34,395 nt of DNA from JAAZNV01 sp035358315 (GTDB taxonomy: Bacteria > Patescibacteriota > WWE3 > UBA101185 > UBA10185), in contig DAOPPB010000009.1 of assembly GCA_035358315.1 (NCBI GenBank), forward strand, positions 1 through 34,395, read 5' to 3'. The position numbers were made by a program, and so were the translations under genes. The notes below the pieces were generated by a model. It was not told the origin of the DNA, did not search any database, and saw nothing but the letters and a program-made list of their open reading frames with translations. Positions 1 to 8,790 of this stretch are shown here, in pieces (within the stretch, counting starts at the first letter, position 1; each line of letters opens with the position of its first letter).

Positions 1-1
1 A

Positions 2-1738
2 ATCTCCAACAAAGAAGTAATAACTCTGCTGAAAGAAATACTGGCCGCCATGGAAGTGAAGAATTACAATAATTTCAGAATCAGAGCCTATCAGAACGCT
101 ATTTCTATATTAGAAAATTTGACTGTATCAATACAAGATCTTTGGGAAAATAAACGGTTGGGGGAAATTCCCGGTGTAGGGCCCGGAATAGAAGATCATT
201 TGAACGAGTTCTTTTCCGAAGGTAAAGTCCTCAAATTTGAGGAGATAAAAAAAGATCTGCCGGAAGGAATGTTCTCATTGATAGGTCTTAGAGGAATAGG
301 GGCAAAGCGGGCTTACAAACTCTCTCTTGCTTTTAAACTCTTTGACAGAGAAACCGCCTTGGATAAATTGAGAGAAGCTGCCGAACAGGGAAAAATCCGT
401 AATTTGGAAGGATTTGGTGAAAAAACCGAAAAAGCCATACTTGAGGCTATTGAGGAGCAAAAAATGACGAAAAATAAGAAGGTGAGGCTTTTATTCCCCC
501 AGGCTGAAGAAATCGTCGGAAGGATAAAGAGTTTTATGCAAGAATGCGACGCCGTAAAAGAGATGGAAGTTTGCGGCTCTTTTAGAAGGAAAAATGCTAC
601 TGTTGGGGATTTAGATATACCTGTTGCTACAAACAGGCCGGATGAGGTTTTAGATTACTTTCTGAAATTTCCTGAAATAGAAGAAGTATTAGTGATAGGA
701 GACAAAAAAGCCAGTGTAGTTTTAAAAAACGATATCCAGGTTGATATAAGGGTTAGCACTCCTGAAGCTTATGGTTCAATGTTACAGTATTTTACCGGCT
801 CAAAACAGCACAATATCCTTCTGAGAAATTACGCTCTTTCAAAAGGAATGTCTCTTTCGGAGTATGGGATAAAGGAAAACGGAGAAATGAAGGAGTTTGC
901 AAATGAAAGGAGTTTTTACGGTGAATTAGGACTTTCATATATTCCTCCCGAAATACGCAACGGAAATTTTGAAATTGAAGCAGCAAGGGATGGCAAATTG
1001 CCGAAATTAATAGAGTTGGGAGATATAAAGGGAGATATGCATTTTCACACGATTGCTTCGGACGGAGCGGATACTTTGGAAGATATGGTAGGGGAGGCTA
1101 AAAAACTTGGATATCAGTACATTGGGGTTTCAGACCATGCTCCTAGCGTTCAAGCAAGAGGTCTAGGAACGGTTTTAAAAATGGTTAGCGACACAAGAAA
1201 AAAAATTGATGATATAAATTCTTCGCAGAAAGATATAAAAGTTTTTTTCGGGTACGAGGTAAATATTTTAGTGGACAATTCTTTAGGTCTTCCGGACGAT
1301 ATTTTGAAAGATTTAGACTTTGTTATTGCCGGCATTCATACTGCGTTTGGGCAGGATAAGGATACCGTTACCGATAGATTGCTATCTGCCATAGAAAATC
1401 CTTATGTTAGAGTAATATCGCACCCTTCGGGAAGGCTTTTGAACGAAAGAGACCCCGCCGATCCTGATTGGAAAAAAATATTCTCCGCTGCCAGGGACAA
1501 TAACGTGATTTTGGAGATAAATGCCCAACCGCAGAGGCTGGACTTACCGGATGACTTGGTAAAATCGGCCATAGAATGGGGTGTTGATTTAATCATAAAT
1601 TCCGATGCTCATTCAACAGGAGAATTTAGTTTTATGAGATATGGAGTGGATAACGCGAGAAGAGGGTGGGCCCGAAAAAGCGACATTATTAATACTTTAG
1701 ACTACGACAAGTTTGTTAAAAAATTGCGGGTAGTGTAG
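2..1738 (+). CDS. polX: DNA polymerase X with C-terminal PHP domain (5' end outside window)
   Basis: Family X DNA polymerase fused to a PHP phosphoesterase, a gap-filling repair polymerase. The reading frame is open to the window edge. The 16 codons before the first ATG at 50 (ISNKEVITLLKEILAA) continue the normal N-terminal helix of the family, so the ATG at 50 is internal and the gene is cut by the window. In order are helix-hairpin-helix motifs (IPGVGPGI, LRGIGAKRA, LEGFGEKTE), the polymerase core (GSFRR then GDLDI, FTGSKQHN, and VDIRV supplying the third Asp) and the PHP domain with metal ligands HFH, SDH, GYE, GIH, ISHP and SDAH. All catalytic residues that I can place are present. The visible 578 residues are close to the roughly 570 of Bacillus PolX. 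lemA follows 37 nt downstream. Confidence 0.95.
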   Translation: MSNKEVITLLKEILAAMEVKNYNNFRIRAYQNAISILENLTVSIQDLWENKRLGEIPGVGPGIEDHLNEFFSEGKVLKFEEIKKDLPEGMFSLIGLRGIGAKRAYKLSLAFKLFDRETALDKLREAAEQGKIRNLEGFGEKTEKAILEAIEEQKMTKNKKVRLLFPQAEEIVGRIKSFMQECDAVKEMEVCGSFRRKNATVGDLDIPVATNRPDEVLDYFLKFPEIEEVLVIGDKKASVVLKNDIQVDIRVSTPEAYGSMLQYFTGSKQHNILLRNYALSKGMSLSEYGIKENGEMKEFANERSFYGELGLSYIPPEIRNGNFEIEAARDGKLPKLIELGDIKGDMHFHTIASDGADTLEDMVGEAKKLGYQYIGVSDHAPSVQARGLGTVLKMVSDTRKKIDDINSSQKDIKVFFGYEVNILVDNSLGLPDDILKDLDFVIAGIHTAFGQDKDTVTDRLLSAIENPYVRVISHPSGRLLNERDPADPDWKKIFSAARDNNVILEINAQPQRLDLPDDLVKSAIEWGVDLIINSDAHSTGEFSFMRYGVDNARRGWARKSDIINTLDYDKFVKKLRVV

Positions 1739-1760
1739 TAAAATTCACTATGTAAATTAA

Positions 1761-1770
1761 AAGGAGGTGA
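1761..1770 (+). promoter_or_regulatory. Strong Shine-Dalgarno that decides the lemA start
   Basis: The sequence AAGGAGGTGA overlaps the in-frame GTG at 1767, which therefore cannot be the start codon. It sits 8 nt (measured from AGGAGG) before the GTG at 1776, a normal spacing. Confidence 0.8.
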
Positions 1771-1775
1771 TTTTG

Positions 1776-2321
1776 GTGTTATATATTGTTTTAGGTATTT
1801 TTATTTTGATAGCTTTGTTTGTGGTTAGTGTTTACAATTCGCTGGTAACCTTAAAGGTAAAAATAAAAGAGGCTTGGAGTCAGATAGATGTACAGCTAAA
1901 AAGAAGAGCGGATTTGATTCCTAATTTAATCGAAACTGTAAAAGGTTACGCTTCACATGAAAAAGAGGTTTTTGAAAATGTTACACAGGCTAGAGCCGCT
2001 TTGATGTCCGCTTCAAATCCAAAAGAAGCCGGTATAGCAGACCAGAAACTTGGTAGTGCACTAAAAGACTTATTCGCCATAGCAGAAGCATACCCTGAAT
2101 TAAAAGCCCAGGCGAATTTTGAAGCTCTCCAAAACGAATTATCGGATACTGAGGATAAAGTTGCATATTCAAGACAGTTTTACAATAACGTTGTAAGACA
2201 ATACAATGAAAAGATTGCAGTCTTCCCGAACAATCTTATTGCGGGCATGTTTAAATTTGAACCTCAAGAATTCTTTGAGGTTGAAGAAGCCGATAAAGAA
2301 AATGTTAAAGTAGAGTTCTAG
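1776..2321 (+). CDS. lemA: LemA family membrane protein
   Basis: LemA proteins are small, membrane-anchored, coiled helical proteins often linked to an M48 protease, with no firmly known biochemical activity. The N-terminus is one membrane helix (about residues 1-22). It is followed by the family signature: AWSQIDVQLKRR, DLIPNLIETVKGYA, HEKEVFENVTQARA, then the YNNVVRQYN region. The 181-residue length is typical. I chose GTG 1776 because the ribosome-binding site overlaps the earlier GTG; a TTG at 1773 is an alternative. htpX follows 29 nt later, and lemA-htpX adjacency is widely conserved. A 7-bp AT-only inverted repeat lies between them (2322-2338) but looks too weak to be a terminator. Confidence 0.93.
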   Translation: MLYIVLGIFILIALFVVSVYNSLVTLKVKIKEAWSQIDVQLKRRADLIPNLIETVKGYASHEKEVFENVTQARAALMSASNPKEAGIADQKLGSALKDLFAIAEAYPELKAQANFEALQNELSDTEDKVAYSRQFYNNVVRQYNEKIAVFPNNLIAGMFKFEPQEFFEVEEADKENVKVEF

Positions 2322-2350
2322 TTAATTTGTTAAATTAATTTTAGTAAATT

Positions 2351-3250
2351 ATGCCTAATGTGTATCAGAACATAAGTTCTAATAAAAGGGATACTGTGGT
2401 TATTTTTGTTCTCTTTACTGCAGTTATAACCGCTATATGCTGGTTTATAGGTGAATACTTTACCGAAGGGGGAGGTGCTTCTCTTCTTGGTTTGGCTTTT
2501 ATTTTTTCTGGTTTGTCGGGTTTTCTCTCTTACTATAACTCGGATAAAATGATTTTAGCTATATCGGGAGCAAAGGAATTAAAGTACGAAGATGCTCCGG
2601 AGGTTCACAAACTGGTTGAGAATATGTCGATAGCCTCAGGTATTCCAAAACCCAAAATTTACGTAATAAATGATTCTTCAATGAACGCTTTCGCTACCGG
2701 AAGAGATCCGGAGCACGCTGTAATTTGTTTCACCACCGGAATAATTCAAAGACTGGAAAAAAGAGAACTTGAAGGTGTTATCGCCCATGAAATGTCTCAT
2801 ATCGGAAATTACGATATTAGATTGATGTCCATTGTCAGTATTTTGGTCGGGGGAATTTCTCTTTTGGCAGATTGGTTTACAAGAGGAGTTTTTTTCAGAG
2901 GAAAAAGAAGGGATGACGATAGCAGTGCAGGAGTTTTAATTTTTCTAATAGGTATTTTGCTTATTCTGCTTAGCCCTTTAATTGCTACCCTTATTAAGCT
3001 TGCTATAAGCAGAAAGAGAGAATATCTGGCTGATTCAACTGCCGCTCTGATTACAAGATATCCAAAAGGTTTGGCGGATGCTTTAAGAAAAATATCTCAG
3101 GATACGGAGATTTTAGAAACCGCTAATAGTGCTACCGCACACCTTTACATTTCTGATCCGGTAAGAGGTAAAAAAGCTAATATATTTTCAAATTTTTTTG
3201 ATACTCACCCGCCTATAGAGGAGCGCATAAGAAGATTGGAGGCTATGTAA
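2351..3250 (+). CDS. htpX: HtpX-like M48 zinc metalloprotease
   Basis: Integral membrane protease for quality control of membrane proteins. Two membrane segments lie near the N-terminus (about residues 16-36 and 43-61). The zinc site HEMSH is at residues 146-150, and two more hydrophobic segments follow (about 159-175 and 193-216). A downstream SRKREYLAD segment supplies the third zinc ligand (Glu). The C-terminal THPPIEERIRRL motif is typical of HtpX. The 299-residue length matches Bacillus and E. coli HtpX (about 290-300). No good ribosome-binding site is visible, so translation may depend on read-through from lemA. gatC starts 6 nt after the stop. Confidence 0.95.
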   Translation: MPNVYQNISSNKRDTVVIFVLFTAVITAICWFIGEYFTEGGGASLLGLAFIFSGLSGFLSYYNSDKMILAISGAKELKYEDAPEVHKLVENMSIASGIPKPKIYVINDSSMNAFATGRDPEHAVICFTTGIIQRLEKRELEGVIAHEMSHIGNYDIRLMSIVSILVGGISLLADWFTRGVFFRGKRRDDDSSAGVLIFLIGILLILLSPLIATLIKLAISRKREYLADSTAALITRYPKGLADALRKISQDTEILETANSATAHLYISDPVRGKKANIFSNFFDTHPPIEERIRRLEAM

Positions 3251-3256
3251 ATTTTT

Positions 3257-3553
3257 ATGTCAGAAAGAACAATTTCCAAGGAAGAAATCAGAGAATTAGC
3301 CGTTCTTGCAAATCTGGAAATATCTAAAGAAGAGGAAAGACTTTCTGAGGCTTTGAGCGAAACATTGGATTATGTGAAAGTTTTGGGAGAACTTGATACT
3401 TCCGGTGTTGGGGAAACCTTTCAAATAACCGGACTCTCCAATATTTTTCAGGACGATAGCAGAAGTGACTCTTTGTCAAAAGAAGAGGCGCTATTTAATG
3501 CGCACTCAGAGGTTAATGGTTTATTTTCCACTAAAGCCGTATTTAACAGATGA
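3257..3553 (+). CDS. gatC: Asp-tRNA(Asn)/Glu-tRNA(Gln) amidotransferase subunit C
   Basis: Small belt-like subunit of GatCAB, which converts Glu-tRNA(Gln) to Gln-tRNA(Gln) (and Asp-tRNA(Asn) to Asn-tRNA(Asn)). The 98-residue length and the motif pattern fit: an N-terminal ISKEEIRELAVLANLEIS helix, then LDYVKVLGELDTSGV, then a conserved C-terminal tail. Its TGA stop overlaps the gatA ATG (ATGA at 3550-3553), so the two are translationally coupled. TGA as a stop here argues against genetic code 25. Confidence 0.95.
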   Translation: MSERTISKEEIRELAVLANLEISKEEERLSEALSETLDYVKVLGELDTSGVGETFQITGLSNIFQDDSRSDSLSKEEALFNAHSEVNGLFSTKAVFNR

Positions 3554-4977
3554 AAAACTTAAATGAATTTACAGTCTTAGAGGCAGTGGAAAAGCTAAAA
3601 GTAGAAGAAATATCTTCTGTTAATTTAGTTAAGTCATGTCTGAACCGGATTAAGAAATACGACAAAAAAATTAAAGCGCTGATTACTCTAGTTGAGGATT
3701 CCGCCATAAAGGAAGCCGAGGAGGCCGATCAGGAAATAAAAAAATATGGGGCAGTTATTTTTGAGTCTAAACCTCTTTTGGGCGTCCCTTATATTTGCAA
3801 GGATAATTTTTCCACGAAAGGTATAAAAACCACAGCCGCTTCAAAAGTTTTGGAGAACTATATTCCTCCTTACGAATCTACAGTTACATTAAGACTAAAA
3901 AAAGCCGGAGCTATACTTTTAGGAAAAGCCAATATGGACGCTTTTGCTCATGGTTCTTCTACTGAGAACTCCGACTTTTTTACTACCAAAAATCCATGGG
4001 ATTTGGATAGAGTCCCCGGAGGGTCCTCGGGCGGTTCCGCAGCGGCAGTAGCCGCTAATATGTGTCTTTTTTCCATCGGAAGTGAGACAGGCGGAAGTAT
4101 TAGGGGACCTGCTTCGTGGTGCGGAGTTACGGGTTTAAAACCTTCTTACGGAAGGGTGAGTAGATACGGTGTTATAGCAATGGCTTCCTCAACAGATTGT
4201 CCCGGTCCCATAACAAAAAATGTTGAAGATTCCGCCTATATTTTAAACATAATAGCGGGAAAAGATTCTAAAGACGCTACATCTAATCCGGAATCAGCCC
4301 CTAACTTTATGCCGGATGAAGATTTTAATTTAAAAGGCATCAGGATAGGAAAACCTTCGTCATATTTTAATATTTCTTTGGAGAAAGGAGTAAGGGAAAA
4401 AGTAGAGTCTGCCCTGGAGTTACTGAAAAAGATGGGTGCCGTGATTGTTGATGTTGATCTCCTAGATCCTAAATACTCCATAGCAGTTTATACAATTATT
4501 CAAAGGTCGGAAGTTTCATCTAATTTGGCCCGATTTGACGGTATAAGATATGGTAACGACAGAACCCACTTCGGTTTTGAAGCAAAGAAAAGAATTATGC
4601 TTGGTACTTATACTTTAAGCGCGGGATATTATGATGCTTATTACTCTAAAGCTCAGAAAGTGAGAACTTTAGTTAAAGAAAATTTTGAAGACATTTTTAA
4701 AAAAGTTGATGTTTTAGTTGCTCCTTCTATGCCATGTGTAGCTCCGAAGATAGGGGAAAGCGAAAAGTCTCCGATGTTTGGTGAATTAATGGATCTTTTA
4801 GCCGAACCCAGTGCTATCGCCGGATTACCCGGAATTTCAATTCCCTGTGGTTTTTCCGACAATCTCCCGGTAGGAATTCAATTTATAGGCAAGTTTGATG
4901 ATGAGAAAATTGTGTTGGATGTAGCAAATTATTTTCAAAAGGAGACGGATTTTCATTCGTTCCCACCGGAATTATAA
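3550..4977 (+). CDS. gatA: Glu-tRNA(Gln) amidotransferase subunit A (amidase)
   Basis: Amidase-signature enzyme that releases ammonia from glutamine for the GatB kinase/transamidase site. The Ser-cisSer-Lys triad is intact: Lys84 in VPYICKDNF, Ser159 in PGGSSGGS, and Ser183 in SETGGSIRGPA. The glycine-rich signature and the LKPSYGRVSRYG motif are also present. Length 475 residues is normal. It starts within the gatC stop codon. gatB is not directly adjacent: a small HEPN-like gene sits between (5037-5420). Confidence 0.97.
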   Translation: MKNLNEFTVLEAVEKLKVEEISSVNLVKSCLNRIKKYDKKIKALITLVEDSAIKEAEEADQEIKKYGAVIFESKPLLGVPYICKDNFSTKGIKTTAASKVLENYIPPYESTVTLRLKKAGAILLGKANMDAFAHGSSTENSDFFTTKNPWDLDRVPGGSSGGSAAAVAANMCLFSIGSETGGSIRGPASWCGVTGLKPSYGRVSRYGVIAMASSTDCPGPITKNVEDSAYILNIIAGKDSKDATSNPESAPNFMPDEDFNLKGIRIGKPSSYFNISLEKGVREKVESALELLKKMGAVIVDVDLLDPKYSIAVYTIIQRSEVSSNLARFDGIRYGNDRTHFGFEAKKRIMLGTYTLSAGYYDAYYSKAQKVRTLVKENFEDIFKKVDVLVAPSMPCVAPKIGESEKSPMFGELMDLLAEPSAIAGLPGISIPCGFSDNLPVGIQFIGKFDDEKIVLDVANYFQKETDFHSFPPEL

Positions 4978-5036
4978 ATTTATGCCTGTAGTTGATATTG
5001 AAATTAATTTTTGATTAAGGAAGACTGAAAAAAAGT

Positions 5037-5420
5037 ATGTTTTTGAATTTTTTATTTAAAAAAAACTTGAAAAATAAGACGATATCCGCCGTGACGAGAG
5101 ATAAGGTGTCGGAGGATTGGAAAAATGTGGAAATGCTTTTGAGCCAGAAAAGCCCCTCTCAGTTGAAACAGGCCTTGATTTTGGCGGATAGGAGTTTGGA
5201 TAATGTTTTAAAAGATGTGGTTGCGGGAAATTCAATGGGGGAAAGATTGAAGAATGCTCAGAATATGTTTGACCGCGATACTTACAATAAAATATGGGAG
5301 GCCCATAAAGTAAGAAACAGTCTTGTTCATGAATCAGGATTCGAACCGCCGTATTTTGTAATTAGACAGTCTGTAGAAAGTTTAAAAAAGGGCTTGCAGG
5401 CTATAGGGATAAATTTGTAA
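5037..5420 (+). CDS. Small HEPN-like protein between gatA and gatB
   Basis: 127-residue, mostly helical soluble protein. I do not recognise a named family. Residues 93-98 read RNSLVH, an R-x4-H motif that, with the preceding helix KIWEAHKVRN, resembles the active-site motif of HEPN domains (many of which are RNases or nucleotide-binding helpers). The N-terminal 14 residues are hydrophobic and basic and could be a start-site artefact or a membrane-touching stretch. It lies 59 nt after gatA and 49 nt before gatB in the same direction, so it is probably co-transcribed with them. No antitoxin-like partner (for example a MNT nucleotidyltransferase) is adjacent, so a toxin role is not supported. 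Confidence 0.75.
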   Translation: MFLNFLFKKNLKNKTISAVTRDKVSEDWKNVEMLLSQKSPSQLKQALILADRSLDNVLKDVVAGNSMGERLKNAQNMFDRDTYNKIWEAHKVRNSLVHESGFEPPYFVIRQSVESLKKGLQAIGINL

Positions 5421-5469
5421 GGGGCATCTTATGTTTTAAGTTAAATTGCTATTTGTTGAAGGCTTAAAA

Positions 5470-6801
5470 ATGACTGAAAAAATAACTAAAGAAAATTACA
5501 GGTTGGTCTTAGGTCTTGAGATACATCTTCATCTTAAAACTGAAAATAAAATGTTCTGTAAGTGTAGCGCTGACATATGGGAAAAAGAGCCAAATTCTAT
5601 CACCTGTCCGGTCTGTCTTGGGCTTCCCGGGGCTCTTCCGGTTCCTAACAAGGATGCCGTGGAAAAAACGCAGCTTTTGGGATTAGCATTGGGCTGTACA
5701 TTAAATCAGAATTCCAGATTTGACAGAAAGCATTATTTTTACCCCGATTTGCCTAAGGGTTACCAGATATCTCAGTATAAAAAACCGTTGTGTGTGGGCG
5801 GTTTCGTCGAGCTTGACTCCGGTTATGTTGCCGAAATAGAGAGAATTCATCTGGAAGAAGACGTGGCTAAGTCTTTTCATGAAAAAGGGAGAACTTTGCT
5901 TGATTTTAATAAATCGGGAGTTCCGCTCGTTGAAATTGTAACAAAGCCGGTTTTTTCAGATGTTAGGGATGCAATAGATTTTTGCAAGAAAATTCAGCAA
6001 ACTGTGAGATTTTTAGGTTTGGGCGACGTGGATATGGAAAAAGGCCAGATGAGGCTGGAAGCAAATATTTCTTTAAGAACCCCTGAAATGGAAAAGCGCG
6101 GGGAGTTGTTTAATTATAAGGTAGAAGTTAAAAATATTAATTCCTTTAGGTTTATGGAGAGAGCTGTTTTAGCGGAGATTGAGAGACAGTTGGAAGTTTT
6201 TGAGAGAGGAGAGATGCCGATACAGGAGAATCGAGGTTTTAATGAGAAAACAGGGAAAACTGTTCCACAGAGGACAAAAGAGGATGCTAAGGATTATAGA
6301 TATTTTCCGGAACCTGATATTCCGCCGATGGTTTTTAGCGACGAATATATATCGAATTTAAAAAAACTGATACCGGAGCTTCCGCATGAAATTAAAAAAA
6401 GATTGGTTGAAACCTATAAAATAAAGGTTTCCGATTCTGTTACTTTAGTTGATGTTTGCGGTCTGGAAATAATTGAAAAATTTGAAAATTACGCGAAATC
6501 CGGACTTAACCCGCAAAAAGTTGCTTCGGCTTTAATAAACAGGAAAGAAACTCATAATATGAACGAAAAGGAATTCAGGGATTTTTTGAATGAAAAGGGA
6601 AGTGTTACGGACGAAGATAAACTAAGAATTTTGGTTGAGGACGTAGTTAGCGCTAATCCCAAAGCGGTTGAAGATTATAAAAAAGGCAAGGAAAATTCCC
6701 TGCAATTTATTCTTGGGCAGCTCATGAGAAGTTCGGGCGGGAAAGTTGATCCGTCCACAGCACTTTCTTTAATCAAAGAAACGATAGAAAAAAAAGGATA
6801 A
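5470..6801 (+). CDS. gatB: Glu-tRNA(Gln) amidotransferase subunit B
   Basis: tRNA-binding and kinase subunit of GatCAB. I start at ATG 5470 because the product then begins MTEKITKENYRLVLGLEIH as the family does; an upstream TTG at 5446 adds eight unlikely residues. Zinc ligands Cys30, Cys32, Cys46 and Cys49 are present. The GatB core motifs follow: RKHYFYPDLPKGYQISQY, the FNKSGVPLVEIVT block and DYRYFPEPD. The C-terminal YqeY-like tail domain ends with FILGQLMRSSGGKVDP. Length 443 residues is slightly short of the usual 470-480 but no core motif is missing. Confidence 0.96.
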   Translation: MTEKITKENYRLVLGLEIHLHLKTENKMFCKCSADIWEKEPNSITCPVCLGLPGALPVPNKDAVEKTQLLGLALGCTLNQNSRFDRKHYFYPDLPKGYQISQYKKPLCVGGFVELDSGYVAEIERIHLEEDVAKSFHEKGRTLLDFNKSGVPLVEIVTKPVFSDVRDAIDFCKKIQQTVRFLGLGDVDMEKGQMRLEANISLRTPEMEKRGELFNYKVEVKNINSFRFMERAVLAEIERQLEVFERGEMPIQENRGFNEKTGKTVPQRTKEDAKDYRYFPEPDIPPMVFSDEYISNLKKLIPELPHEIKKRLVETYKIKVSDSVTLVDVCGLEIIEKFENYAKSGLNPQKVASALINRKETHNMNEKEFRDFLNEKGSVTDEDKLRILVEDVVSANPKAVEDYKKGKENSLQFILGQLMRSSGGKVDPSTALSLIKETIEKKG

Positions 6802-6838
6802 TACATCAATCTCCGTTTGTAATTTTTTTAATTTAAAC

Positions 6839-6847
6839 TGTTAATAT
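6839..6847 (+). promoter_or_regulatory. Extended -10 box immediately upstream of polA
   Basis: TG-t-TAATAT, ending 9 nt before the polA ATG at 6857. There is no Shine-Dalgarno sequence, so the transcript would start at or within a few nt of the ATG. No clear -35 box is visible. Confidence 0.45.
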
Positions 6848-6856
6848 TGTTTTAAT

Positions 6857-8686
6857 ATGGAATTAAGATTTAATCCCGAAAATCCGAATTTTACCCATGT
6901 GGTAAATCAGGACCAATTAAACGAAGCTTTAGATGAACTTGAAAAGCAAAAAGTAGTCGGTCTCGATGTGGAAGGAACTTCACTGGATCCGTACGACAGC
7001 ATTCTTCTAACTGTCCAGATAGGAACTCCGGAAAAATCTTATGTTTTTGACGCAAGAGAATTAAATCTTGGGGAAATTCCAAGATTTAAGGAATTTTTGG
7101 AGAACAACAAGATTATAAAAATACTCCACAATGGGAAATTTGATTACAAGCATATAAAACGATGCTTGGGGGTAACAGTTGCCAATATTTACGATACGAT
7201 GCTTACCGAAGCTTTACTTAATGCTGGTTTGAGAAATAGTTTTTACAGCTTAAAAGACTTGGCTGCAAAGTATGCTGGTGTTGATTTGAAGAAATCAGTT
7301 AGGGAATCTTTTGAATATATGACAGCTTCCACCCGCTTAAACGAGTCTCAGTTGCGATACGGCGCTGTAGATACTCTTATACTTTTCCCAATTTTTGAAG
7401 AGCAACTAAAAAAATTAAAAAAAGAAGGATTAATAGATATAGCGAAACTTGAGTTTGCTACCACCAGAGTAGTCGGGGATATGGAGTTGAAAGGCGTTCA
7501 CATAAATGTGAACAAATGGAGGCAAATAATTAACGACCTTTCGGTTAAAAGAGATGAGTTAGCTAAAAAATTTCAGCAGGAAATACGACCTTTTTTTAAA
7601 ACTAATACGATTGATCTTTTTGGTAATGTCGGAGACTCAATAAATATTAATAGTCAGGTTCAGTTAATGGACCTTTTCAACAATAAAATGCATTTAAATC
7701 TCCCTTCTACAGGAGATGGGGTTCTTGAATTATGCGATGATCCGGTAGTTAAAATATTGAGGGAATACAGAGTTTATGAAAAACTGGTTTCTGCTTTTGG
7801 AGAAAATCTTCTTTCCAAAATCAATAAAAAAACCGGTAGGATTCATCCGGAATTTAACCAATTAGGAGCGGCGACGGGAAGATTTTCTTGCAATAATCCC
7901 AATTTTCAACAGATCCCAAAGCAATCGGAAGAGGCTCCTTTTAGATCCTGTTTTAATCCCGAACCCGGATATAAACTCGTAACTACGGATTATTCAACTT
8001 TTGAAATGAGAATTATGGCCGAACTTTCCGGTGACCCTAACCTTATAGGAGCTTTTCAAAAAGGTATAGATGTTCATTCTCATACAGCCGCACTAATGTT
8101 TGGGCTAGAATTTACTGATGACTTTGCTCAAAAATACCCTAAAGAAAGATTTGCTGCTAAATCAATAAATTTTGGATTAATGTACGGTAGGGGATCGACT
8201 AGTTTAGCCCGCCAACTTGGGATTTCTCCGGAAAGAGGGCGCGAGTATTTGGATAAATATTTTAAATCCTACCCCGGGGTTAAAAAATATCTTGAAGGAA
8301 CGGCAAAAGAAGCTGTAAAAAGAGGGTGGAGCACCACACCTGCGGGAAGAAAAAGATGGTATATTCAGCCTGATAAAAATGACCCTGAGTACGCCAGAAA
8401 GATAAACCATATTGAGAGACAAGCCAAAAACCACCCAATTCAGGGTACTAACGCTGATGCAATAAAATATGCCTTGGTTTTTCTTTCCGAGAGGATAAAA
8501 GAGAAAAATTTTGATGCTTCTATAATACTTACAGTTCATGATGAAGTTGTGTGCGAAGTGCGTGAAGATCAGGCCGAAGAATGGGCAAAAGTACAATCAG
8601 AGGAGTTACAAAGGGCGGGGAAGTTATTCATAAAAAAGGTGCCCGTAGAGTCAAAACCCTTTATCGGCGATGTGTGGGAGCACTAA
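6857..8686 (+). CDS. polA: DNA polymerase I, Klenow-type (3'-5' exonuclease plus polymerase, no 5' nuclease)
   Basis: Family A repair/replication polymerase. The 3'-5' exonuclease has its acidic residues: DVE in VVGLDVEGTS, Asp in HNGKFDYKH with NIYDTM, and the YxxxD of RYGAVDTL, so proofreading looks active. The polymerase has motif A (TTDYSTFEMR), motif B (R-F-A-A-K-S-I-N-F-G-x-x-YG, with Phe at the sugar-selectivity position) and motif C (TVHDEVV). The whole protein is 609 residues against 928 for E. coli Pol I, matching the Klenow part. The 5' flap nuclease domain is absent and nothing in the window supplies it. The gene probably has its own leaderless transcript. Confidence 0.96.
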   Translation: MELRFNPENPNFTHVVNQDQLNEALDELEKQKVVGLDVEGTSLDPYDSILLTVQIGTPEKSYVFDARELNLGEIPRFKEFLENNKIIKILHNGKFDYKHIKRCLGVTVANIYDTMLTEALLNAGLRNSFYSLKDLAAKYAGVDLKKSVRESFEYMTASTRLNESQLRYGAVDTLILFPIFEEQLKKLKKEGLIDIAKLEFATTRVVGDMELKGVHINVNKWRQIINDLSVKRDELAKKFQQEIRPFFKTNTIDLFGNVGDSININSQVQLMDLFNNKMHLNLPSTGDGVLELCDDPVVKILREYRVYEKLVSAFGENLLSKINKKTGRIHPEFNQLGAATGRFSCNNPNFQQIPKQSEEAPFRSCFNPEPGYKLVTTDYSTFEMRIMAELSGDPNLIGAFQKGIDVHSHTAALMFGLEFTDDFAQKYPKERFAAKSINFGLMYGRGSTSLARQLGISPERGREYLDKYFKSYPGVKKYLEGTAKEAVKRGWSTTPAGRKRWYIQPDKNDPEYARKINHIERQAKNHPIQGTNADAIKYALVFLSERIKEKNFDASIILTVHDEVVCEVREDQAEEWAKVQSEELQRAGKLFIKKVPVESKPFIGDVWEH

Positions 8687-8718
8687 AATTTTTGGTCTGC
8701 CGATGGTTTTTGCAATAT

Positions 8719-8748
8719 TTTACATTTACGATTGTTTTTTATTATAAT
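8719..8748 (+). promoter_or_regulatory. Sigma-70-type promoter of the Clp ATPase gene
   Basis: TTTACA (8719-8724), an 18-nt spacer, then a consensus TATAAT (8743-8748). Transcription would begin near 8755, inside the left arm of the CIRCE operator just downstream. Confidence 0.7.
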
Positions 8749-8753
8749 TAGTC

Positions 8754-8780
8754 CTTGCACTCATAAGGTAAGAGTGCTAA
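8754..8780 (+). promoter_or_regulatory. CIRCE heat-shock operator (HrcA site)
   Basis: Inverted repeat CTTGCACTC, a 9-nt spacer, then GAGTGCTAA. The CIRCE consensus is TTAGCACTC-N9-GAGTGCTAA. The right arm is perfect, the left arm matches 7 of 9, and the spacer length is exact. It covers the predicted start of transcription and ends 10 nt before the clp ATG, so bound HrcA would block initiation. Confidence 0.88.
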
Positions 8781-8790
8781 TATCTTGAAT

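Noticed and set aside
3550..3553. Recoded TGA (genetic code 25, as in Gracilibacteria)
   Set aside because: TGA ends gatC and rsmI exactly at the start of the next gene, and no gene needs TGA as Gly.
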